A stretch of 64,000 bases of DNA from Streptomyces albipurpureus (lineage in GTDB: Bacteria > Actinomycetota > Actinomycetes > Streptomycetales > Streptomycetaceae): positions 190,274 through 254,273 of the forward strand of contig NZ_JAMQAW010000007.1 in the NCBI RefSeq assembly GCF_023701525.1. Reading direction: 5' to 3'. The notes beneath the pieces were generated by a model, which ran no database searches, had not been told where the DNA came from, and saw only the letters and a list, made by a program, of their open reading frames with translations. Both the position numbers and the translations under genes were made by a program. Below are positions 34,932-42,396 of this stretch, piece by piece. Every line of letters begins with the position of its first letter. Position 1 is the stretch's first letter.

Positions 34932-35635
34932 GGCCAGTTCTACGGGCCAGCCTCGCTGGTGTTGATCACGTTCCCAGGACGTGGTGATTGATGAACGAGC
35001 AGTGCGTCCCGGCTTGAGCCGTTGCAGCGATAGGCATCAAGCCGGGACATCCCGTCGCCGTGTCCGATGATCACGAGGTGCGGGCGACCGCGGCGACCGG
35101 CACCAGAAGCCGCGGCGTCGGCTTGGCAGCGGCTTTCGCAGCGCCGTACGGGGTGATCGCAAGCGACGGGCGGCCCTCGACAGGTACATCCTTGCCCGCA
35201 CGAGCATCGACAACGGAACCCTGCACGGAGTGTGTGGGCAGTGAGCACGACGTGTTCAGGGCCAGCCGAGAGCCAGACGAGTTCGACTTCGACGCGGTTG
35301 GCGTCGACGCGGTATGCGATGGAGACGCCCGCGTGCGGCATGGCTAGTCGGCGACAACCTCCGCTCCATCAAGGACCTCACCGACGTACACGCAGCCGCC
35401 GACCTCTTCCACGTGATCTAACCCCGGCCCGCCGCCCCGCATGGACAAAGGAATCCACCCACCGCACACGGCACAGAGAGCCGTTGGCTTGTTGCCGGGT
35501 TACAACAATGTCTGTGTCTGTAGCTCAACCACAGGAACGCCCTCTTCCGCTGACGAGTGATGTCGCCGATTTCCGAGAACACCCCGGTGCTTGATTCGGG
35601 ACCCTGGTTGTACTTTGCACGACGAGGGCGCCGGG
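34932..35635. other. 700-base gene-poor stretch
   Basis: Overlapping open frames occur on both strands, with no clear domain. A plus-strand tail (SIKDLTDVHAAADLFHVI, stop at about 35421) looks like the end of a lost gene. Nothing else is supported. Confidence 0.4.
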
Positions 35636-35840
35636 GTGCTGCCGAAGTCCAAGGTCGTTCTGTACGCGGCGATCCGCCGTGACGCCAGGACCGGCATGTC
35701 GCCGCGGGCGCTGAAGCGGAAGTACCGTGTCGGCTACGAGACCGTACAGCGGACGTTGGTCTCGGCGTGGCCCGGCGCCCGAGCCGAACAAAGGCCGCTG
35801 GCTGAACCCGTTTCATCGGCCGGCAGGGGCCTCGATCCGA
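35636..35840 (+). pseudogene. istA: IS21 transposase IstA, N-terminal fragment
   Basis: From GTG 35636 the frame reads LPKSKVVLYAAIRRDARTGM followed by SPRALKRKYRVGYETVQRTL and SAWPGAR. This matches the N-terminal HTH of actinobacterial IstA (MLPKSKVELYAAIRRDARAGMSxRALxRKYGV...ALxSAWP). A frameshift then gives PEPNKGRWLNPFHRPAGASI, the next IstA segment. The catalytic core is missing. Confidence 0.7.
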
Positions 35841-35870
35841 CTTGTCAGACGTGTGGGGCAGGATGGCACC

Positions 35871-36503
35871 ATGGCACGGAAGATCTTGCCCCCGTCGGAG
35901 TCCTGGCGCCTTATCGACGCCTGGCTTGAGACGCACGTGGCCGCCGATTTCACGCTCCTCAATCCACCAGCGACATCGAACGAGATCCGACACGCGGAAC
36001 AGGTTCTCGGCGCCCGACTGCCCGGTGATCTCGCTGAGTCTCTGCGATGCCACAACGGTCTGAGCACCTGGACATCCATCCTGCCGGAGCAGTCTCCGCT
36101 TGCAGTGAGCGGCATCGTGGAACACTGGCAGACCTGCATGACCGTCGCGGCGGAGAACGACGGCCTGACAGCTCGCCCCTGGGACGACGAGCCTTGGTGG
36201 CACCCACGCTGGGTTCCCTGGGCTGAGAGTGCCGATGGCGCGGCGCAGGTGATCGACCTGCGTCCTGGCCCGGACGCGGGGCGTCTCGGCTGGGCAGGCC
36301 GCAGCGGTGGCGGCGACTTCACCGATTCCTGGCCTGATCTGGCGAGCCTTCTCCACGCGGTCGCGCAAGCTCTGCATGAAGGCGGAGGCGTCCGCGGACT
36401 GCATCCCTACCTCACCACTCAAGGCGGGATGTGGTGGGACGAAAACGATTGCTTCCAACTGAACGGTCACTCGCTGAGGGCCGCCCCAGTCGGGCTGTCC
36501 TAG
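35871..36503 (+). CDS. SMI1/KNR4 (SUKH) family protein
   Basis: 210 residues from ATG 35871. The N-terminal part LIDAWLETHVAADFTLLNPP and ATSNEIRHAEQVLGARLPGD has the SUKH pattern: a helix, then LxPPxxxxEIxxAExxLGxxLPxDLxxxL. Next comes RCHNGLSTW and, later, WADESADGAA-like acidic loops. The end is Trp- and Asp-rich (GMWWDENDCFQL). SUKH proteins are often immunity proteins against polymorphic toxins, but also occur alone; no toxin gene is adjacent, so a general role is equally likely. The upstream IS21 fragment may have displaced its former neighbour. Confidence 0.75.
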   Translation: MARKILPPSESWRLIDAWLETHVAADFTLLNPPATSNEIRHAEQVLGARLPGDLAESLRCHNGLSTWTSILPEQSPLAVSGIVEHWQTCMTVAAENDGLTARPWDDEPWWHPRWVPWAESADGAAQVIDLRPGPDAGRLGWAGRSGGGDFTDSWPDLASLLHAVAQALHEGGGVRGLHPYLTTQGGMWWDENDCFQLNGHSLRAAPVGLS

Positions 36504-36885
36504 CCAGCAGACTGCACGCGAACCACCCGAGCGTTCCTGCTTCTCCCGAACACGCCCAAGGCGCCTGACCCGCCATCGTTCTCAGAACGCATCGATAACC
36601 GTTCTTCTCGGTGACCTGCGCAGCCATCGGCTGACTCTCCCGGCTCCGCTCCACACCGCCGGTTCACAGGGTGAAGAAGAGTGAGCACTGCCCACCCTGA
36701 TTGCGGCTCACTGGCGTTCTGTGCGAGCAGTACGGCAACGCGCCCGGCTGACGTCGTCCCCGCGGCACTGTCGCGATAGAGGGGGTTGGCCACCCGAACC
36801 TTCCCGGAAACCCACTCGTCGACCTCCCGGTGCACATCGCCTGGTCGGGCTGCGATCGTTCGACCTCGACCGGGCCGGGTCCCGG
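36504..36885. other. 380-base stretch without a gene
   Basis: No recognisable domain is seen. The 5' part of the gene annotated at 36886 may once have lain here; a Leu/Asp-rich segment (SFDLDRAGSRMSLYR) in the 36840-36895 region continues into it. Confidence 0.4.
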
Positions 36886-37065
36886 ATGAGCCTCTACCGC
36901 ACTGTCCTCGCCGAGGGCCAGCACGACGACCTCACCGCCTTCCTCAACCGAGACCTTCTGATCAGCCAGTGGCCCGTGCTGCGCACCCTGATCAGCCGCA
37001 CGGTCCGCGACGTCTGGGAATCCGCCTTCACCGACCTCACACCCGGGGCCGCGGCCGCCGCGTGA
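36886..37065 (+). pseudogene. C-terminal fragment of a gene coupled to the AbiEii-like gene
   Basis: About 59 residues, reading MSLYRTVLAEGQHDDLTAFL, NRDLLISQWPVLRTLISRTV and RDVWESAF. The hydrophobic-helical composition is clearly coding, but the frame is open upstream without a start and no family name is certain. Its TGA (37063-37065) overlaps the GTG of the next gene. In related Streptomyces loci an approximately 200-residue protein is coupled this way to a nucleotidyltransferase. It is probably 5'-truncated. Confidence 0.45.
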
Positions 37066-37256
37066 ACCTCAGCGCACCGCACGGCCAGTTCCTCGCCATC
37101 GGCACCCCGTACCCGCCCGTGGTCACCGCGGGCTACGCCGTCCAGGCCCACGGCCTGGTCGAGCGCCTCAGCGAGGACCTTGACGTCGCCACCGAGAACC
37201 CCGCGCCCGTGGCCGACATCACCCGTGCCGTCGCCGAACGACTCACTGACCGCTGA
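37062..37256 (+). pseudogene. AbiEii-type nucleotidyltransferase toxin, truncated
   Basis: 64 residues from GTG 37062, reading PYPPVVTAGYAVQAHGLVER and LSEDLDVATENP. This is the active-site opening of AbiEii-like nucleotidyltransferases (the GGYAVxAHG helix and the S-x-D-x-D metal site). A stop at 37254 removes everything after about residue 64 of roughly 200-300, so the catalytic fold is incomplete. The coupled upstream fragment and this one are relics of a toxin-antitoxin-like pair. Confidence 0.6.
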
Positions 37257-38402
37257 CCACCCAGCGGCGGATTCAGTAACGGAACCGAGGATGTCCCCCC
37301 GTTCGTGTGTGCGGCCTCCCGTGCTTGAGGGGACCGGTGTTCGGCCGCGTACCGTGGCGGCGATCACCGCAGTCGGCAGATGGTCGGGATGGCCCTGGCC
37401 TGACCGTGTGCCCCGCAGGTTTGGGCGTTGTACGGGGTATCCCTGCTCTCGCCCGCGTTTCCCGCGCGCTGCGGTGCGCCTCCCCCTGCCCTGCGTGACC
37501 TGTGGCGGGGCGCCTTCGGCTGCTTCCCTCCCTCGCGGAAGCGGGCCGCGCCAGACCATCCGTTTTCCACACACCGATCGTGGGACAGCCCACCGCCCTG
37601 CTCTGTGGACACCGGCGTCCACCGTACGAGGGTGCTGTGCATCGATCAGCGCGATCCCGTCGTCCTGGGTGAGGATGGCCCGGCTCTCTCACACGGGAAC
37701 CTCAACGCGCGGGGGCGTTGCAGTATCCGTGCTTCAGTCCTGGCCGGCGACGGGGTGCGTCCGCTGCGCGACCCGGTCAGGGTCGCGCTCGGCAAGGATG
37801 ACGGTATGTCGGACTGACGGCCATCGCCCCAGCCCCATTCGCGTGCTGCCGCTGCTCGGCAGCGTGGATCGGGCACCTGAAACGGCCGACGTCAGTGGCC
37901 GGTGGGGGTGGGCGAGGCTTGCTGCATGAGGCTGCTCGGGTGAGCACTTCCGGCCAGATGACGCTCAGTACAAACCATGACGTCGCGGCAAGGTCAAACC
38001 GGTCGCGGACGCCCCCGGACCATCCCCGCGGGACAACACCTGCCCCAGAGATTCACCGACCGCAACTATCCCGCTGGCGCGGGTGGCCCGGACTACTCCT
38101 GGCCCGAGTCGCACCCTGACGCTTGAGATTCCGGGCAGCACACAGCGCGGGCTGTTCGACCGGCTTGTTTGTGAGCGAGCCAGGATGTGGCCGTGCAGCA
38201 GAAGAAGGACTCTCGCGCATTTTATCGGGACTGACAAGCATTTACCGCGGATTTCGCGTGGCCGCATCCTGGACAAGGTGAGTGCAATCACCGGCGGACG
38301 TCACAAACATGACGAGCCTCTCTCCGTTTCGTATGAATTTATGACGTAGACGCGTTCGAGTGACGGACATCCGAGGGCTTCTCAATCGAGATTGGAGAAT
38401 CC
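37257..38402. other. 1.1-kb stretch ahead of the ACP operon
   Basis: Open frames on both strands show no recognisable domain. The last 150 bases (38230-38402) are clearly lower in GC and probably hold the promoter of the biosynthetic operon; a GGAGAATCC site ends it. No inverted-repeat operator stands out. Confidence 0.4.
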
Positions 38403-38669
38403 ATGACAACCTCTGAGATGGAAAAGCTCATCACCATCCTTGTGCACGGAGAAAACCACCCCGCCGATCGAGTGGTGACGCTTTCGGAAGCCGATCTGGA
38501 CAAGTCGTTCGACCAGTTGGACGTCGACTCGCTGGCTCGAGCGGAAATGGTGGAGACGATCAGCGACACCTACCAGATTCAGATCAGTGATGAGCAGGCA
38601 GGGGAACTGGGAACTCCACGCGCGGTGTTGGAGTTCGTGGCAGCGCACGGCACACGGAAGGATCTGTGA
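38403..38669 (+). CDS. Acyl carrier protein of the biosynthetic operon
   Basis: 88 residues. The phosphopantetheine site is in QLDVDSLARAEMVETI, where the Ser of DSL carries the prosthetic group. It is acidic and four-helical, with a typical ACP length. GGAGAATCC precedes ATG 38403. The GTG of the ketosynthase overlaps its stop codon (38666-38669). The Q-x-D-V-D-S-L sequence resembles discrete carrier proteins more than fatty-acid ACP (GADSLD). It is the likely carrier of the acyl chain made by the downstream ketosynthases. Confidence 0.9.
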   Translation: MTTSEMEKLITILVHGENHPADRVVTLSEADLDKSFDQLDVDSLARAEMVETISDTYQIQISDEQAGELGTPRAVLEFVAAHGTRKDL

Positions 38670-39646
38670 CCACCGACGCTGGGCGGTCGTGCAGGGTCAT
38701 GGCTGCGGGCGCGTACCGGCCGCCGCGGGTGGATTCCCTGGCGACGGCCGAGCAACTCGGGCTGAGCCGGGAGTGGATCGTGTCACGGACGGGCGTGGAG
38801 TCCCGCTGTGTGGCCGGACCGACCGAATCGGTGGTCACCATGGCTGTCCGCGCCGCGCAGGACGCACTGACCACAGCAGGTGTTTCAGAGGAGGTGGTGG
38901 GGGCCGTTCTGGTCGCGACGTCGACCAATCCGCAACTGTGCCCGGCCATCGCTCCTCAGGTCGCCGCAGCTCTTGGCTTGCGGGTGGCCGCGTTCGATAT
39001 CAACATCGCCTGTTCCGGCTTCTGCTACACGCTGCACGTGGCCAGATCACTGATCGTCGCCGGCAGTTGCGACACGGTGCTCGTGGTCGGCGCGGACAGG
39101 ATGCTGGACATGGTCAACCCCAGCGACCGGGCCACTGCCCCGGTCTTCGCCGACGGGGCGGGCGCGGTGCTGGTCACGGCGACGGAGGGGCCGCCCGGAG
39201 TGGGACCGGTGGTATGGGGCTCGGACGGGAGCCGAGCGACCGCCCTGGAAATGCGCCCAACCCTGTTCGAAGCCAACAACAGCTCATTGCGGGCGGAGTT
39301 GAAGATGGACGGTCTCGCGGTTACCCGTTGGGCCTGCTCCACCGTGCCGGCCGTTGTGCGTGAAATCCTGTCGGTGACCGGGATCGGCTGGGAAGACGTG
39401 GCCATGTTCATCCCGCATCAGGCGAACTGGAAACTCATCCAGAAGATCGCAAAAGCCCTCGACCTTCCCGAGAAAGTCGCGGTGGCCGACGATGTACGGC
39501 TCACGGGCAACACCAGTTCCGCATCGGTCCCGTTGGCCTTCCACCGTCTGCTAGCCACCGAGCCTGCCCGCTCCGGTCAGTGGGCGGTGCTGGTCGGATT
39601 CGGCTCGGGCCTGGCCTACGCCGGACAGGCCGTCCGCATTCCCTGA
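38666..39646 (+). CDS. Ketoacyl-ACP synthase III (FabH-like), intact triad
   Basis: 326 residues from GTG 38666, coupled to the ACP. The FabH-like fold has the triad Cys116 (NIACSGFCY), His251 (IPHQANW) and Asn282 (GNTSSAS), all intact. The loop RTGVESRCVA is the usual FabH RTGI-like start. It should condense an acyl-CoA (or acyl-ACP) with malonyl-ACP and release CO2. Position next to its own ACP suggests a priming step specific to this pathway rather than housekeeping. The substrate cannot be named from sequence. Confidence 0.92.
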   Translation: MTTDAGRSCRVMAAGAYRPPRVDSLATAEQLGLSREWIVSRTGVESRCVAGPTESVVTMAVRAAQDALTTAGVSEEVVGAVLVATSTNPQLCPAIAPQVAAALGLRVAAFDINIACSGFCYTLHVARSLIVAGSCDTVLVVGADRMLDMVNPSDRATAPVFADGAGAVLVTATEGPPGVGPVVWGSDGSRATALEMRPTLFEANNSSLRAELKMDGLAVTRWACSTVPAVVREILSVTGIGWEDVAMFIPHQANWKLIQKIAKALDLPEKVAVADDVRLTGNTSSASVPLAFHRLLATEPARSGQWAVLVGFGSGLAYAGQAVRIP

Positions 39647-39765
39647 ACGAATCGATATCCAGAGATCGAGCAGCGATGGGCGGGAGTCCGACCGGGGCAA
39701 CCAGAGGAAGCCCCGCGCCGATGCGGGCTGCGATCACTCGGGCTGACGTCCTCGGCTTCGGCTCG

Positions 39766-39795
39766 CTCAGCTCAGCTCAGCTCAGCTCAGCTCAG
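39766..39795 (+). repeat. Six tandem CTCAG pentamers
   Basis: Exactly six copies of CTCAG lie between the ketosynthase stop and the P450 start. A period of five is not a multiple of three and the region is not coding, so copy number can vary without harm. It is 42 bases before the AAAGGAG site of the P450. Confidence 0.85.
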
Positions 39796-39853
39796 CCTGC
39801 CGAGGAGAGCGCCAAGCCGCGTTCATGCCTGCCCGGAAAGGAGAACGACTACC

Positions 39854-41197
39854 TTGTTGATCAGGACGATCAAAAGTGGCGAGGCGCAGAGACCGCTCCC
39901 ACCCGGTCCCCGCCTGCCATCGCCGGTACAAACAGCCATCTTTACCTGGAAGCGCCAGTTATGGGCGAGCAGACTGCGCGAAAAGTACGGTGACGTGGTC
40001 GCGCTGAAGGTCTTTCCGTGGGGTCCCGTGATCCTTGTCTTCAAAGCCGAGTACATCGGGGCCATGTTCGGCTCGCCACCGTCCAGATTTCATGGCGGTG
40101 AAGGCAACCGGGTACTGGTGCCGGTGTTCGGCGAGCACGCGCTGATCACTTCGGACGGTGACCAACACCGGCGACTGCGCAAGACGCTGGCGCCGCTGTT
40201 CGGCAAGGCCGCTGTGCGCGGCTACCAGGACGCGGTGCGTGAGCTGACCGAGCGCGAGCTGGAGCGATGGCCTATCGGGAGACCTTTCAAGAGCCTCGAC
40301 CGGTGCCGCGTGCTGATCCTCGACATCATCTGGCGAGTCATCTTCGGCCTTGACGACAGCCCGGACGACGGGCGTCTCCGCAGGCTGGTCGGACGACTTC
40401 CGGTCGTGGATCTCGTGATTCTGATGGGGCTCAACAGCCCCCGAGCACGACGCTTCGGGCCATGGAGGCGAGCGGCGAAGATGCTCGACCGAATGGACGC
40501 ATTGCTCTACGAAGCGATTGAGCGGCGGAAGGCCGCACCGGACCTGCCGCAGCGTACCGATGTCCTGTCCCGACTGATCAGTCTTGAGGGTGCGGAGCGG
40601 CTGCGCCCCGTCGAGATTCGCGATCAGGTCGTGACGCTGCTGTTCGCGGGTCACGAGCCCACCGCCACCGCATTGGCTTGGACCTTGCATGAGCTGGCCC
40701 GTAATCCGCGGGTGGCGAGCGATGCGACCCGGGCCGCGCTCATCAACGATTCCGCGTATCTGGAAGCCGTGGTGAAAGAGTCACTGCGGCGACGCCCGGC
40801 GATCTTCGAGTCCATCTGGACCCTGGCCGAGGACGTCGAGTTGGCCGGTCTCCGGCTGACCAAGGGAGCCACGGTGATGCCGATGCTCGGGGTCGTGCAC
40901 TCGGACCCCGCGAACTACCGAGCACCGGATGAGTTTCGCCCCGAGCGCTTCCTGGAGGACGAGATTCCCCCGCACGCATTCATTCCGTTCGGTGGCGGTG
41001 CGCGCCGATGCATCGGAGCGCACCTGTCGGTGATGCAGGCCACCGAGGTCTTGCGGGTGCTGTTGTCCAGTCGTGTCATCACCACCGATCTGGACAAGCC
41101 TGAGGAACCAGTCGCCAGAAACGTCACCATCTCGCCCGGCGAAGGCGCACGAATCATCGTGCGGCCACTGGCCGAGATCCGGCGAGAACCGTCGTGA
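39854..41197 (+). CDS. Cytochrome P450 of the biosynthetic operon
   Basis: 447 residues. AAAGGAG at 39837-39843 supports TTG 39854 as start. Near the N-terminus is a Pro-rich hinge (PLPPGPRLP) as in membrane-type or CYP110/120-like bacterial P450s, but no clear membrane helix. The I-helix is LFAGHEPTATAL, ExxR is ESLR, the PERF-like segment is FRPERF, and the heme-binding loop FGGGARRCIG places the Cys ligand at residue 386. Electron partners are not encoded here. It probably hydroxylates or desaturates the acyl product of the ketosynthases. The spacing of 207 bases upstream and 133 bases downstream is loose but on one strand. Confidence 0.93.
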   Translation: MLIRTIKSGEAQRPLPPGPRLPSPVQTAIFTWKRQLWASRLREKYGDVVALKVFPWGPVILVFKAEYIGAMFGSPPSRFHGGEGNRVLVPVFGEHALITSDGDQHRRLRKTLAPLFGKAAVRGYQDAVRELTERELERWPIGRPFKSLDRCRVLILDIIWRVIFGLDDSPDDGRLRRLVGRLPVVDLVILMGLNSPRARRFGPWRRAAKMLDRMDALLYEAIERRKAAPDLPQRTDVLSRLISLEGAERLRPVEIRDQVVTLLFAGHEPTATALAWTLHELARNPRVASDATRAALINDSAYLEAVVKESLRRRPAIFESIWTLAEDVELAGLRLTKGATVMPMLGVVHSDPANYRAPDEFRPERFLEDEIPPHAFIPFGGGARRCIGAHLSVMQATEVLRVLLSSRVITTDLDKPEEPVARNVTISPGEGARIIVRPLAEIRREPS

Positions 41198-41330
41198 CCG
41201 CAGTGCCAGGTCACATGGGTCCGAACGACAGACGGTGTCTCCCCAACGTCGGGTGCGCCACTACCCAACAGTTCACGGATCACCCGATGACCCGACACCG
41301 GGGTTCCCAGGGATACAGGAGTGCTGCGAA

Positions 41331-42377
41331 ATGAAACTCCGTGCTGTATCGGCCGCACTTCCCTCTCGCAAGGTCACCAACGCCGACATCCTGGAACTCA
41401 TCGGCGAGCACAGTGCCGATCATTTCACCGGTGACCTGCAAAGAGTGCAACGCAAGGTCGGCAACCTGCTGAGCTACACGGGTTCGGACACCCGCTACTG
41501 GCTTGACGCCGACGAGCGGCCCATCGATCTGCTGCGCGCCGCCGCGGATTCCGCGATGGCACAATCCGACATCGCTCCTGAACAGGTCGAACTGTTGATC
41601 TACACAGGAGTCGGGCGTGGTTTCCTCGAGCCCGGAGGCGCTTACCACTCGGCAGCCGCCATCGGGCTGCGCAACGCACACTGCTTCGACATCCTCGATG
41701 CCTGTATGAGCTGGACGAGGGCCGTGCAGCTCGCCGAGTCCCTGTTCCGAACCGGGCAGTACCGCAATGCCATGATCGTCAATGCCAAATTCGCCGTGAG
41801 TCGCGGTGGTGCGGTGATGCCTCATGTGTTTCGGCTGGAGCGACTCGAAGATCTGCTCTCAACCCTGCCTGCCTACACCCTCGGTGAGGCGGCCACCGCC
41901 ACCGTACTCACCGCGGATGACGTCAACGAACCATGGCGGTTCCGTTTCATTTCACGGCCGGAGCTCGCGCCGTTGTGCAACATCACTCTCAACGGCTACG
42001 AGGGCTACTGCGACCCCTCCGACAAGCTGGCCCACAACGGCGTCGGTGTCTTCACCTCCTTCGGCTTCGATATGCACGAGGTGGGCAGGGACGAGGTGCA
42101 TGCGGTGTTCGATCAGCTGAACCCACCGGTCGACGAGGTGGCCGCGTTGTTCACTCACGCGTCGAGCAAGCGCCTGTGGCAGGACTTCGCCGACACGATC
42201 GGGCTGGGCTCGGTGATCCACCACGTCTACGACCGGATCGGCAATGTCGTGTCGGCCTCGGTGCCAGCGGCCGTCGCTTCCGCCATCGGAACAGGGCAGT
42301 TGCGGCCAGGGCAGCGCGCGGTCGGTCTGGTGGGCAGCGCGGGAATGTCCTTCGGCGCCTTCACCTTCGTTCTCTGA
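41331..42377 (+). CDS. Divergent KASIII-like enzyme
   Basis: 348 residues from ATG 41331 with GGAG upstream. The thiolase fold has a Cys125 nucleophile in FDILDACMSWTR, His276 in ALFTHASSK and Asn305 in RIGNVVSAS. These correspond to FabH Cys-His-Asn, but the His and Asn loops differ (THASS instead of PHQAN; GNVVSAS instead of GNTSSAS). The N-terminus (AVSAALPSRKVTNADILELI) resembles FabH/OleA relatives. It may act as a second condensing enzyme or as an acyltransferase joining chain and amine, a role known for CerJ-like KASIII proteins. It follows the P450 and precedes the fusion gene by 19 bases. Confidence 0.85.
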   Translation: MKLRAVSAALPSRKVTNADILELIGEHSADHFTGDLQRVQRKVGNLLSYTGSDTRYWLDADERPIDLLRAAADSAMAQSDIAPEQVELLIYTGVGRGFLEPGGAYHSAAAIGLRNAHCFDILDACMSWTRAVQLAESLFRTGQYRNAMIVNAKFAVSRGGAVMPHVFRLERLEDLLSTLPAYTLGEAATATVLTADDVNEPWRFRFISRPELAPLCNITLNGYEGYCDPSDKLAHNGVGVFTSFGFDMHEVGRDEVHAVFDQLNPPVDEVAALFTHASSKRLWQDFADTIGLGSVIHHVYDRIGNVVSASVPAAVASAIGTGQLRPGQRAVGLVGSAGMSFGAFTFVL

Positions 42378-42396
42378 CCACCGAACAGGAGCCGAT

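Noticed and set aside
35418..36470. 350-codon minus-strand frame around 36 kb
   Set aside because: It lies opposite the SMI1/KNR4 gene and the IS21 fragment, which have recognisable motifs; no motif is seen in this frame.
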